A DNA stretch of 64,000 nucleotides from Pectinophora gossypiella (GCF_024362695.1 NC_065424.1:2268786-2332785), one strand, 5' to 3'. Shown: positions 22,741-33,893, numbered from the stretch's first letter. Program-made: numbers and translations. The notes: a model not told the origin generated them from the sequence alone.

Positions 22741-23944
22741 ATCGATCGAAACCCCGATATTATAATTCTCGCCGCGTGTGGCGCAGACCGTACTGGGGTA
22801 TCATAAGTAATGTAAGTATTGTCTCGTTAGACTGGATAGGCAAGCCACAGTCTAGGAACATCGACATAAATTCACTTGCTAAATGGTTATCGATCTGCTC
22901 CATCTACTAGGACATCAAAGATAATAATGATCTTATCTTAGCCAAAGATGAGCTAGGTAAACGGGCTCAAGACACAAGGTATGCATTAAACGTTCCGTGT
23001 TTAAAGTGCAATGTATTTTACATGCAAAACAGTTTGAAGTGTCAAAACACATTTGGACTTGTGAAATGTGTTATGTTCTTATTTGTACAAGTTACTTTGT
23101 GGAACAAAATGCTGTATAATCTGCATTTTTTAATTTGGGTAAATAGGTACCATGAATTTACTTACAAATAGTAAATAATACAAACGACTTCTTTACAATA
23201 AGTAAGTCTTTATGGCACAGACCAATGACAATACGATATAAATGTAGAGGCGGCTTCGGAAAGTTCGGGAGCGAGGTATGTAATATCCAACTCCACCAAG
23301 AAATCGGCAATGAAGGAAAGGCCTGCTAAGAATTCAGAAAAAAGTTAAAATAATACTTATTTTATTTTTTTGGCGAATCTGTTTTTCACCTTTTGCTATT
23401 GTCCATAAGACACAAAGTATTTCAGTCAGTCAGCCTCGATTTATCCTATAATAAACATAATGGGTACCTATATTTTATTTATTTCGAGTAATTAATTTGA
23501 TTTTAAATATGTGATATTATGTAACTTAATGCAATGTAATTGTAATTTTAAATTTATTTATTTCAATGTAATGATATTTATTATGGAAAGTTTGAAAGTT
23601 TGAATTTGAAACACTAGTTTTAATTGTCAGGTTCATCCGTTAAGTTAGGCTTCCAGTAATACTATCTAATCTATATTTATTTTCATTAACACTCCGAGAA
23701 ACTATCTTATGAGACGTCTTGGGACCATTATACATAGCTAATACAATATGCAAGCGAATCTGCATGTGGTCACAACGTAAGCGCATTTTTGAAAAACCAC
23801 ATTCCGATGTGATTATCATCGACAAAACCTTGATTTCTTTCAATTAATTTCATTCCGGGAGAAAATTGAGACCACAATTTTCTACCTGGATTGAAACTAG
23901 CTTGTCTATTCTCTTCTTATCGTGTCGATGGTAAACTAAATAGT
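22741..23944. other. Intergenic, no gene seen
   Basis: No recognisable gene. A short stretch near 23245 (GAGGCGGCTTCGG) resembles 22353-22368. Confidence 0.35.
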
Positions 23945-24222
23945 CATCATCACCAGCCCAATAACGTCCCCACTGCAGGGGCACGGGCCTTCCCTATGGA
24001 TGGATAAGGAGATCGGGCCATAAACCACCACGCGGGCCCAGTGCAGATTGGTGGTTATTAACGACTGCTAATGCAGCCGGGACCAACGGCTTTACGTGCC
24101 TTCCTCGAGATGAAAACTTTTTTTTGTGGTCACCCATCCTATGACCGGCCTTTGCGAAAGTTGCTTAACTTCAACAATCGCAGACCGAGCGCGTTTACCG
24201 CTGCGCCACCGAGCTCCTCCTC
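23945..24222 (-). mobile_element. Composite SINE with tRNA-like head and 5S-rRNA-like module, family C
   Basis: On the minus strand: a tRNA-like A-box region (GGTGGCGCAGCGGTAAACGC, about 24181-24216); a 5S-rRNA-like block at 24126-24172 (AAGTTAAGCAACTT, then GGATGGGTGACC); an A-run; the common body CGTAAAGCCGTTGGTCCCGG; GGGCCCGCGTGGTGG; and a 3' end CCCTGCAGTGGGGACG followed by GATGATGA repeats. The C-box-like and A-box-like motifs of 5S genes are readable. Confidence 0.75.
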
Positions 24223-24224
24223 TA

Positions 24225-24387
24225 CTAAATAGTATCGGCCCAAAACTTGGCAACAAGTATGGCGCTATCTGCAGCGCTCATCAGATCCTCCTGCGTGCAG
24301 GTGTTCGGGCACGCAGGACACGATGTAAGATGTTCCATCGTTTGGGGAACAGTGCCGCACTTGCACTTGCTTGTCTATTGAGAGGTT
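24225..24387 (-). pseudogene. LINE RT C-terminal remnant (CTQEDLMSA type)
   Basis: Reads SKCKCGTVPQTMEHLTSCPA, then CPNTCTQEDLMSAADS and KFWADTI before TAG. The C-x-C-G, H and C-P-x2-C pattern resembles the Cys/His tail of non-LTR RTs. An in-frame stop lies just upstream, so only this tail survives. Confidence 0.6.
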
Positions 24388-24451
24388 TTGTTAACAATAA
24401 TCACACACATCCTAATGAGACTTTTGTAAAAGACGCTTGCGTGGTTTTCAC

Positions 24452-24668
24452 TATAAGCACACCCCGGACACTTCATACAAACAACCTCGTTTTACACAGA
24501 CACTACACATTGACGGTATTGTACACACGCATCTGTGTGTGTGACGTATGACGCCCATACGATTCAAGTCTAAACTGTGTTCGAGAGGGGGTGAGGTAAA
24601 CCTAGCTCAGACGCTGGTGGGGAGCGGAGAGTTGCCATTCTATACGTAGTATTATTCCTTATTTTATA
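24452..24668 (+). mobile_element. Interspersed element, family K
   Basis: Blocks ACACGCATCTGTGTGTGTGA, GATTCAAGTCTAAACT and GGGGAGCGGAGAGTTGCC; reverse copies at 26931-27112 and 51736-51893. It makes up the second half of the 141-codon plus frame at 24126-24551, which is therefore not a gene. Confidence 0.65.
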
Positions 24669-24777
24669 ATATAAGGCAACTTTTCGAGATTTCGTTTTAG
24701 TTCTTAAAAATAATGTAAAGGATGCTTGAAAACTGTGAAACTGCTTGTTTGTGATAGAAAACTCTATTATTCAATAG

Positions 24778-25036
24778 TCCCGGATTCGATTTCCGGTGGG
24801 GACATATCACTAAAACCACTTTGTGATCCCTAATTTGGTTAGGAATTAAGGATATGGCAGGCTGCTCAACCGATTGTCCAAAAATGATGCGTGGGTTACG
24901 GCTTCTACCTCTATATACCTAAATAAGTATGTAGTCGTCATATGAGCCATGTGACGACTACATACTCAATAGTTATTTTGACCCCAGGGTTGACGAAATC
25001 AGTCATTTATCACACAACCCATACAAGAAAAGAATA
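24778..25036 (+). mobile_element. tRNA-derived SINE, family A
   Basis: Starts inside the B-box region (TCCCGGATTCGATTTCCGG), then GGGGACATATCAC and TTTGTGATCCCTAATTTGG. It includes a perfect 15-base inverted repeat, AGTATGTAGTCGTCA (24926-24940 and 24952-24966). Confidence 0.75.
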
Positions 25037-26930
25037 ATTGGTCACCATTCGCAATTATGGTCACCAGTCCTAGGGTTACCATGTCAACCATGCGAGTACC
25101 TACAAATTATTTCATCGTGATCATTTTGTGTATTTCTATTTTTCTATTTTGTACCCGAGATGATATACATTTACTATAATACTTATTTTTTTGGGGTTCA
25201 ACCCTAATCGATCATGCATTATAAAACCTAAGAACCTATTACAATATAAAATGCATGTTATTTGAAAAAAGACGTAAGTACCTTCTTGGAATCATACTGT
25301 CCTCGTCGACTGAACATGACTCTATGTCTTAGTAGAATGTCGGTGTGGTTTGAAATACAACTACTTATAAAAACAATGCTGCATATCTATTTATGTACTT
25401 AATAAACAATTTTCCGTATGTTGTTGTTGCCTATTACACGTGACAGGATTTTGTTAGGCATTTAATTTTAGGAACGATAATATTTTTGTAATTCGAATAC
25501 GGTTACTTCCAACTTAAATAGAAATAAAAACTCTATGGTTGTAAAGAAAATGAATAAAGAAAGAATTCGATTAAAATGACTTAAAACAAATATTCGTTTG
25601 TGTTTTGTTTTAGGTTCTTTTCAGTACAAACTAATATTTCATTATTTTTTTTAGGAAATAATTATATTATGCTAACTTTGATACCCTAATACCATCCGCC
25701 ATGGCTTTTGGGGAAGGTGGCAACTTTATTGGATTCTCATTTATGGATAAGTAATATAAAAAAATCTAAGTACCTAATTAAAACTTTAAAGTCTCTTAAT
25801 AATGGTATGGCGATGATTTCATCATAGTTGACGACCACCAGGCGCGCAGAAAAACGAGGTGTCCGCTCGATATGGGCGCTATGTAAACAACGACGCAATC
25901 GCACGGATAACCCGAGCAAGTGGAATGCACTTTGATTTCTATAGTCTGCCCATAGGTCGTGCTGTATTGCGGCAAAAGTAAGGTAAATTTGGAGGGATTA
26001 AATGCGCTACAGTTATTTCACTAAGGTGACAAAGTCACCTCTCGTTTCTTCTTATACCTTAGTATCAATAATTAAAACTTTACGAGATTTTATGTTTGCG
26101 TAGCATGATTAAAATAACTAAAATGTAGCATGTTGGACTATAAAAGACAGACACGTAGAACATACATACTTTACTTATGTAATGTAGCTTATGTAGGTAC
26201 ATTAATTTATATACAGATCATAATTTTCATGACAATGTTTGTTATATTATCCCCTGATATTATCGCTGTTTACAAGTTTACATTGTATTTAGAGGTATAT
26301 GCCTACCTATAGGTCCAGTCGTATCATTACCTATGTACTTATACAGGCTAACAATAGATAAAGAAAGATACGATTATCGATTCGATTGAAACAAACAGCA
26401 ATGCCACTAACTCCTTCCAACAACACATTCATCTGCCTAATTTCATTGTAATCTGGACATAATCTATGTAACCTTTACAAACAAAATAGATCGTGGTACC
26501 AGGACACTAGCGCACAAAAAATGTTGAAGGCATGGCCGTGATGCTACGATAAGCAAGCATGTTGAAAGGGACTGATCGTAATCAGCTGGCCAGTCGCCTC
26601 TTACACATTTTTGGGAGCCTGGTACACTATATGAATTTATAATTATTATTGTGTTACAAAATTCTTTTGAATATTATCAGTTTGACGACGTAAGCTACGC
26701 TCACTATCTTGTTCTTTGTAATTTGCGAAAAGATAAAACTTAATCGTACTTATATCAAAACTCAGGCAGATAACGTTAGATGCTTATTTTGTTCAAATCC
26801 TAAACACTTAGGTAGGTTAGTACTTACTCCTTTTTATAACTATTATGAAATATGCATAAGATATTGTATGCTCGAATGGTAAGATAGACTAAACATCCGA
26901 CCTACCTATTAGCGATAAGGAATAATATAA
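25037..26930. other. Intergenic, no gene seen
   Basis: AT-rich. Frames at 25737-25919 and 26130-26312 look like chance. Confidence 0.4.
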
Positions 26931-27112
26931 TACGTATATGTATAGAACGGTAACTCTCCGCTCCCCACTACCGTCTAAAGTAGGGTTACCTCACCCCCCC
27001 TCGAACATAGTTTAGACTTGAATCGTATGGTGTCAGACGTCATACACACAGATACGCGTGTACGATAATGTCAATGTGTGGTGTCTGTGTAAAATAAGGT
27101 TGTTTGTAACAG
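26931..27112 (-). mobile_element. Interspersed element, family K
   Basis: Reverse of 24452-24668: GGTAACTCTCCGCTCCCCAC, then TTTAGACTTGAATCGTATGG and ACACAGATACGCGTGTACGA. Confidence 0.65.
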
Positions 27113-27155
27113 CAGGTCAAATTTCGAATTAGGTAAGTAATGTATCCGAATGACG

Positions 27156-27389
27156 TCTTCTTCTACCTATCGTGTGGGTTGTGAGATGGATTACCAACCC
27201 CATCAACCCTGGTGTCAGGGTCACTATTGAGCCGCCAAAGGCCCCTGACATGACTCGTGTAACGACTACGTACTTACATCAGTAAGTAGTAACCGGGACC
27301 AACGGCTTAACGTGCCTTCCGAAGCATGGATCGTCTTATTTTCGGACAATCAGGTGATCAGCCTGTAATGTCCTAACCAAACTAGAATG
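27156..27389 (-). mobile_element. SINE family A (headless)
   Basis: TCGTGTGGGTTGTGAG, CCCTGGTGTCAGGGT, AACGGCTTAACGTGCCTTCC and CAGGTGATCAGCCTGTAATG in order; it stops before the tRNA-like head. Confidence 0.75.
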
Positions 27390-27754
27390 ACGAATGAACG
27401 AAGGGATGACGTGAAATTCGAATATTTCGAATGCTGTGTACGGTGTCCCTTCTGTGCAATATAAAATTGTGTATTTTATTCTATGCCATCGATAATTCGA
27501 CACTAAGAAAAATAAAAGATTGTCAGTTAATAACCGAATCAAAATTTGATGACAAAATTGACCTCACAAAATTACGCCCGTTATCTCTAATTGCGCAGAG
27601 TAGTCAGTGAATCAATGGCGCAGAGCCACAAGGCACAACACAAATGATCAGAACACACATGTCAAACACCTTTGTCAGATACGAATTCCTAAACTCATCC
27701 ATGTGATTCCAAATTGGACAGAGCAACAAATCAGAGGATCGTTTACTATGTCAA

Positions 27755-27832
27755 AGATAAATTATGAAATTCTGATTAACTACTAAATAAAGAAAGTCTA
27801 AAAGTGACAAAAAATGCCATCTAAAAGTTTTA
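27755..27832 (-). repeat. Family L fragment
   Basis: CAAAGATAAATTATGAAATT, then CTACTAAATAAAG, matching 28055-28110 and 63935-64000. Confidence 0.55.
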
Positions 27833-27956
27833 ACAAATGAAAAAGTTTTGCACTGTTGAAGTGTGAAAAGTTTTTTTAAAGAAATTATCAATTCTACCTA
27901 ACAATTCTTAAATATTTAAATATTTTTACAGTTTTTAAAAGCACTTTTTGTTTTTT

Positions 27957-28035
27957 GACGTGACTTATTGTAGATTTGCTGTATATGGCTTTAACTACTT
28001 GTTTGGACAAATGGGGATCGCTTATGTTTCTCACG
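27957..28035 (-). repeat. Family M 3'-end fragment
   Basis: GACGTGACTTATTGTAGATT, then CTACTTG and GGACAAATGGGGA, the reverse of the family M terminus. Confidence 0.65.
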
Positions 28036-28054
28036 GGGTAGGTTCTTAGGGCAA

Positions 28055-28286
28055 AATTTAATTATGAAATTCTGATTAAGTACTAAATAAAGACAGATCT
28101 AAAGGTAACAAAAAGATTTATTTTTTCTATTTAACTTATTTAAGAATTTTAATAAAGAAAAATCGAATAATAAGTACGACATTTTGACACGGTTTTCTAT
28201 GACACCACAGGTTGCTTTTTCATACAAATTCCATAGTATTTTCGTGTTTTGACGTTTAGTAAAAAGAAACTTATTTGACTATTTGG
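28055..28286 (-). mobile_element. Interspersed element, family L
   Basis: Reverse copy: AATTATGAAATTCTGATTAA at one end, GACGTTTAGTAAAAAGAAAC at the other; compare 57055-57295. Confidence 0.6.
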
Positions 28287-28493
28287 AAACTAACGTATTC
28301 ATCTAAAGAAAGCAATATTGCAATTAGACATTTAACGCATATAATAGACAAAACAGATTCTCAGAAGAAATCTTCAAAAAGACAGAAGTTCTATAAGCAG
28401 AAGAAAAGAAATGTGGTATAACTTATTACTGCTTGCTACTCTAGCAAAGAAGTTACGGTGACAGTAGTCTGTTTATGTCGAAATTTCCTATAC

Positions 28494-28572
28494 ACACATA
28501 CATAAACTCACGCCCGTAATCCCTAATGGGGTGGGCAGAGCCACAAGTAATCAAAAAAAAAAAAAAAATTCC
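28494..28572 (-). mobile_element. Truncated family I element with TSD
   Basis: Flanked by the 13-base repeats AAATTTCCTATAC (28481-28493 and 28573-28585). It holds the 3' part GGCTCTGCCCACCCCATTAG with tail GTGAGTTTATGTATG. The junction at its truncated end is a run of about 15 T (minus strand). Confidence 0.75.
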
Positions 28573-28585
28573 AAATTTCCTATAC

Positions 28586-28640
28586 CTACATAATATACAT
28601 AAACTCACGCCTATTTCCCACCGGGATACGCAGAGACTAT
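28586..28640 (-). repeat. LINE family H 3'-tail fragment
   Basis: Minus strand GTCTCTGCGTATCCCGGTGG, then AAATAGGCGTGAGTTTATG: a coding tail of VSAYPGGK type with stop and a TATG tail. Confidence 0.55.
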
Positions 28641-29107
28641 GGAATCCCAGAAATAGAAAACATAGACATATAGACATGTAATTCACATTTTTTCATTTTG
28701 GAGGCATATGAATTTCATTCCTATGTCTAATTCTAGGAATAACAAAGTATCGCCCTTCAGTATAGTATAGTAACCTTTAATTTGTAATAATTGTTCGCAC
28801 TTTAACGGATGTGTTTGTTTAAACTCAATCGGTATTTGGTCGACGACATGACGTTATTTTCGTGAGTAACGACTATAAACATTTTTTTTTTTAATATTTT
28901 TTCACTTCCTTTCTATCTAGCTGGTCACGGATATGTCATAGGTGAAGAGTACCTAGGTACACAGTAGATCGCATATTGTTATTAAAAGATCGAAATATTA
29001 CGAAAGCTCAAATGAGCCTTCTCAATGAGCCGAGGTTAGCAAGTGAGTTTAAAAATAAAATATACAACATAACTTAAGCTCGTCATAGAGCTTCAGAGGT
29101 AAATACG

Positions 29108-29240
29108 TCGCAAGATGAACTAAGTACTAACACCTCACCGAGCTTTCAGTTTGGCCAACGTGATAGTTGGTGAGCCGTATCGCCGTCTATGATGGTCGAG
29201 CCAACTGTGTTAGTGAAAACTGCACTTAAGATAAATTAAT
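29108..29240 (-). repeat. Interspersed repeat, family J
   Basis: ACACCTCACCGAGCTTTC and GAGCCAACTGTGTTAGTGAA are shared with 52561-52745. Function unknown. Confidence 0.5.
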
Positions 29241-29442
29241 AACTCATTGGTGTAAGTCCGGTACCAGGGTTCCGGAGTGAAAATAAAGTAGCATCTAGAT
29301 ATACCTGACTAATGATTATGCTTGAATGTAATCTGTGGAAGTGGCCCGGGTAGTTATTAGAACCTTTTAGGTCCTCCTGCTAGAAGAGAGAGGTGCGGTC
29401 AGTTGTACTATTCAAGTGTACTGATCACAATGCCTTGGTGTG

Positions 29443-29806
29443 CGGTCACGAGTACTAATATGGACCATCTATAGTAGACCGTACTAAACCTTTTCTAATG
29501 ACATCCCCATTTTGGTCAACGCCTTGCAGACACTGCTTAAATCGTCTACAGTAGACAGACGAGGCCTATGATGATGGGTTTACCACTTTGAAACAATGTC
29601 ACATTAAGTTTTTTGACAAATTAAACCTCAAAGTCTCATTAACCTCTCATATGCCGAGATACCAGACACAATAGATTTTACATTGTGTCTGGTCGAGATC
29701 CGCGTTCCGGCGTTTAAGGGGTTAAATGTCAAATATAACCCCTTATAGATAGTGATAGTGCGACAGGGTTCTAAAGGGGGTACATGATATTGCTCATGAC
29801 TGTACT
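29443..29806 (-). mobile_element. MITE family G interrupted by other sequence
   Basis: Family G ends are at 29443-29472 and 29725-29806 with a middle piece at 29589-29640. Between them lie a family H LINE piece (29475-29585) and about 85 bases containing a 12-base hairpin stem ACCAGACACAAT. Confidence 0.6.
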
Positions 29807-30059
29807 CACTACTGAGCCGATAGCATAGTACCTCGTCCCCACATTCTCTCTGCAGATTCAATCTTTCTCATAACTAGAGTGAATGCATTTGCTATGTAAG
29901 CATGTGCCGCCTTCCCTGGATGCCTGGTTCCAGGTTTTGGAGGATCGGGGAAGACATGGGAGTGGTTTAACTCCATCCACCGCAACTTTTCCTGCCGAGA
30001 ATGCACTTGCCGCTCCCTTATTGAACTATACAGTCACGAACTAAAATGCCTCGCAGACA

Positions 30060-30284
30060 TACATACACTCACGCCTATTTCCTATTGCTTCGATCCTGAC
30101 ACAGTTCTCTTGCTACCTCCACATTCATCAATCGTTTCAACCATGCACGCCCATTCATAGTAGACTGTACTAAACCTTTTCTAATGACATCCCCATTTTG
30201 GTCAATGCTTTGCAGACACTCCTTGAATCGTCTACAGTAGACGGATGAGGCCAATGATGATGGGTGTACCATCCTAGACCACAT
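30060..30284 (-). pseudogene. LINE family H RT C-terminal remnant
   Basis: Minus strand encodes LVQSTMNGRAWLKRLMNVEV, then ARELCQDRSNRK, related to KRLMNVEEARDLCQDRSKW at 52286-52470. This KRLMNV-type terminus is familiar from endonuclease/RT LINEs of Lepidoptera. Truncated upstream. Confidence 0.6.
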
Positions 30285-31007
30285 CTTCAGTTACAATCAG
30301 GTGGTGGTAAGATTGTGGCCAAAAACAAACTTATTCTCCGCTATCTGAAGACGTTCCGCTCACTTCAAAAGGAATAACCCTCAAAAGGACAACCCTGTAT
30401 GCCTTCAGACTTATCTGTCATAGTCCCCCACGCACCTTACAAATCGACTCGCGCAGTCATATCTCATCCAATTCTCAGATTCGATACCAGACCCATAACG
30501 ACCCACATAAACAAGTAGGAGACAACATATTAATTAAAATAACACCCAGTCTCAAAATAAAAGAGCTGAAACACCAGAAAGATTGACCGTAAGGTCCAAG
30601 GACAATCGCCACCATCTCCACATGTGGCCACAGATTAACGAAAAGAAAAACAAAATTAATATCCATCATCCCTCTCACTTTGTCGCACTCGAAATTGGAA
30701 TGTGTATCTCTTTCTTTCGCTCAACGAAATCATTCTTGGAAGTGGCGGCGCACGCGCATACAATGCGGGTGTTGTGCGCACGAATACCAAATCCGAAAAA
30801 AAAGTATGCGGCCGACGGCTTGCGCGGTAAATCGCATGCGCGGGATTTGTGTATACAGAATCTGTATTGAGAGGTTTTTAAACTTTGACCACTGCTCTGA
30901 ACGGAGAAAGACGAAAAGCTTACTATCGTTATAGTTTCTTTTTTTCATTTTTGTTTAAACCGCTTACTAACTATAAGAAATGAAATTGACGATTTTTATC
31001 ATAAATC
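30285..31007. other. Intergenic with CpG-rich stretch 30735-30850
   Basis: GCGGCGCACGCGCATACAATG and GCGCGGTAAATCGCATGCGC stand out from AT-rich surroundings. Three overlapping short frames cover it; none is recognisable. It could be a regulatory island. Confidence 0.35.
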
Positions 31008-31100
31008 ATAAATAGGTCCCACTACTGCTGTGCACAGGTCTCCCTTTAACCAACCGGAATCATTCTGTTCCACTGCGGGTTGGCGAAGGTGTTTTACGGC
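31008..31100 (-). repeat. SINE-type fragment, family D
   Basis: GTCCCACTACTGCTGTGCAC, then CTTTAACCAACCGGAA and CCACTGCGGGTTGG. Confidence 0.55.
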
Positions 31101-31639
31101 TAATACCCGGGACATCAGGCATCTTTATGTTCATAAATCCATATTAATATATCGTACCATAAGTCGTTGCTAGATAGGCTATGGCCACCCCATTAGAAAT
31201 TAAGCGCGTGATGCGTAAGTATGCATGAATTAATAACCGTTCCTGTTCGCCGTAGTCAGAAAAAAAAAATACCTACTCCTTCTTTTTTAAGTCGGTTCAA
31301 GAGTGCGCACGTCCAGGGTCGATCCCCGGTCGGTAAGCTAGACAGGTCACCAATGAAGCCTGTAACACTATCCGAGTGGAAGACAAAGAGAGGGACTGTA
31401 GGATATTTAACTTTTATTATTAAGTGTCCTCTCCACACGCGCCGGGTAGTGGTGGGAAACTGATCATATCGATTATCGATATAATGGACTCACGTAATGC
31501 GCTCACGTGGTGGTGGCTTGTGGTAGAATGCGCTGTCGATACTTTCTCAGTCGAGTTAGTAGTTACTTATACGATTGTGACAACCGTGAACTTTTTCCAC
31601 GATGTATTAACTAATCGAATGTCTTGACAACCTAGTCAA
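31101..31639. other. Intergenic, no gene seen
   Basis: A weak tRNA B-box-like GGTCGATCCCC lies near 31319; a short family I-like fragment lies near 31185. Short frames on both strands have no support. Confidence 0.35.
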
Positions 31640-31885
31640 ATGAGATACTTTCTACGAAACGTCAAAACGGAAGTTTTCTTTGGAGTTTGTATGTAAATAC
31701 CATCCTGTGACGTCATCAAAAAGCGCTCAAACGTCGTACTCATTGTTACTTAATTAAAATTCGAGAATAAGTCGAAAAGTAAAATGAGATTGATTTTTGA
31801 ACATTATAGACTGGATTCTATTTCTAGATTAAAATTTCATAATTTATCTTTGATGCAGTCAAATACCTAATTAGTCCAGAATGTG
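31640..31885. mobile_element. Interspersed element, family L
   Basis: TTTCTACGAAACGTC, GTGACGTCATCAAAAAGCG and TTTCATAATTTATCTTTGA match the other L copies. Confidence 0.6.
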
Positions 31886-32608
31886 GTTTGTTGCGTGCGT
31901 AAAATGTTAAAAGCTTCATATCTTTTTTCGCGAAAGATTTAAAAGACTTACGCACCAGGAACAGAAGATTTTTTCCTCACATACCTACCTCACGTCACTT
32001 ACTTCCACCGCTTACACACCATTAAATTATTAAAACTTTCTAATAATGCCTTCCCTTTCGTTCTGTACTAAATGGTTCGCTGCATCGCTTTTCGCTTCTA
32101 ACTCAGCTCGACTTTTTTAAATATCGATATGTCGCATCCCATCCCTAGGCACCCCGCGCTACGCTTGACTAAACTAAACAATCTCGACGGGTGCTAAGAC
32201 TAAAAAGACTCAAGACTAAAGACCTGAGGGCTAAAACTAAAGGCTTAAAGGGTTTTAAGTCTAAACGTGCCATTTTCGCGGAACACCGCGCGTCGGCACA
32301 CGATCACTTAGCAGGCTTTGTTTAAAATATTAAAATATACAATACAATACGATACATTTTATTGCACAAATAAAATAATGGTAATACGCTACAAAATATA
32401 CAGTGCTTAGGAAAAGGAATTTGTTCAAGAGAAGTGAAAGAATAGCACTTAGATTGCTTGGCTATTGAGCCAAGTTTAGTTGTACCGTCGCACGCTGCGA
32501 ATAAGTTGGACTCAGAAAGTCAGCAATGTGAAAGTTGTCTAAAGCGTCGGTAAGTCCCTTAAATTGATGCAAACCAACAAAAAAACAGTAAGTAGCGTAT
32601 TTGGGGCA
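31886..32608. other. Intergenic, no gene seen
   Basis: Contains an odd run of variants of AAGACTAAAGACCTGAGG near 32190-32270 (purine-rich, degenerate repeats of GACTAAA/GGCTAAA) and a CAATACAATACGATACATTT motif at 32338. Confidence 0.35.
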
Positions 32609-32912
32609 TGTTCTTAGGAATGAAATATATCCATCCCTTCCCGTAAATTTTGCCGATCATAATTATCATTAGAGCAGCTGGGGGGTTAAAATGGCCACAT
32701 CGAAGCAATTCATCTAAGAAAGCAATATTGCATTGTGACATTAGCGCATATAAAAAGTACCTAAGTGCGCAATGCAAACAAATGTCAAATTGCAATATTG
32801 CTTTGTTTGATGAATTGCTGCGATGTGGCCATTTTAACCCCCCAGCTGCTCCAATTAATTATGATGGGCAAAATTTACGGGAAGGGATGGATATATTTAA
32901 TTCCCAAGAACC
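32609..32912. mobile_element. Foldback MITE family E with extended outer arms
   Basis: The family E core (32683-32845) is flanked by a further pair of about 70-base inverted arms containing CCATCCCTTCCCGTAAATTT and its complement, giving about 304 bases of near-palindrome. Two overlapping frames on opposite strands, both reading LDELLRCGHFNPPAA, are products of this symmetry. Confidence 0.8.
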
Positions 32913-33225
32913 GGGGATAAGAAGCTGCAAGACAAACTTCGGCACAGGGCCCTAGACGTTCTTTAAAAAAATAAATAAACATAAAATATTGCTATGCAAT
33001 TGAGTAATTTAAATATATACTTAATTCTTTATAATGTACTTAATTCTTTATTACAGCGATACGGTCATCAACTATCACGTTGGTCAAACAGAAAGCTTGG
33101 TGAAGCGAGGTTACTAAGGCTTTGTTCATCTTCCGATGGAATTACCTTTGACTCCACTAATATAGTCGTAAGCGTATGTTCTTGTTCTCTACTGTATAAT
33201 GCTTTATTGCAGGTAAATAAGATAA

Positions 33226-33304
33226 GAATCGAACCACCGGGAATCGAACCCAAGACCTCCGGATCTTGAGCCTAACATTCAACCACTGGACCACGGATGA
33301 CGTT
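33226..33304 (-). repeat. SINE family A head fragment
   Basis: GGGAATCGAACCCAAGACC (B-box complement), then CAACCACTGGACCACGG: the tRNA-like head only. Confidence 0.65.
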
Positions 33305-33569
33305 ACTTACGTATATTCTCAGTTAACATTTTTACGTTGGTACCTACTTAATTTGACCGATGAGTGTTCTAGTGTAAAATTAATGTAAAAGTTGAAATAA
33401 TCGGCCGACATAATGTTTACAAATCGATGTCGAATGTTTTACTTTTCACATGTCTACGATGTACCGATTCCAAAATATTGAGGTATTTCATAAACATAAT
33501 AGTTTCTGTTCGATTCTACACGGTGAAAGAATTATGTAAAGCGAATAATACAAATTAATTTAGTGATTA

Positions 33570-33893
33570 ACAGCCTCTAGTGGTCTATTGGTTAAAGAGT
33601 TAGGCTCACGATCTGGAGGTCCGGGTTCGAATCCCGGTGGGGACATATCCCAAAAATCACTTTGTGATCCCTAGTTTGGTACATTACAGGCTGATCACCT
33701 GGTTGTCCAAAAAGTAAGATGATCCGTGCTTCGAAAGGCACGTTAAGCCGTTGGTCCCGGTTACTACTTACTGATGTAAGTAAGTAGTCGTTACATAAGC
33801 CAAGTCAGGGGCCTTTAGCGGCTCAATAATAACCCTGACACCAGGGTTGAAGAGGTTGGTAATCCACCACACAACCCACACGATAGAAGAAGA
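33570..33893 (+). mobile_element. tRNA-derived SINE family A, best full-length copy
   Basis: tRNA-like head with TGGTCTATTGGTTAAAGAGT (A-box side) and GGTCCGGGTTCGAATCCCGG (B-box). The body is GGGGACATATC, TTTGTGATCCCTAGTTTGG, CAGGCTGATCACC and GCACGTTAAGCCGTTGGTCC. The tail is CCCTGACACCAGGGTTGA to CGATAGAAGAAG. Confidence 0.85.

Noticed and set aside
24126..24551. 141-codon plus-strand open frame
   Set aside because: It runs through the antisense of a composite SINE, the antisense of a LINE remnant and family K sequence; it is not a gene.
32559..32955. Two frames on opposite strands sharing LDELLRCGHFNPPAA
   Set aside because: Created by the palindromic foldback element, not by two genes.
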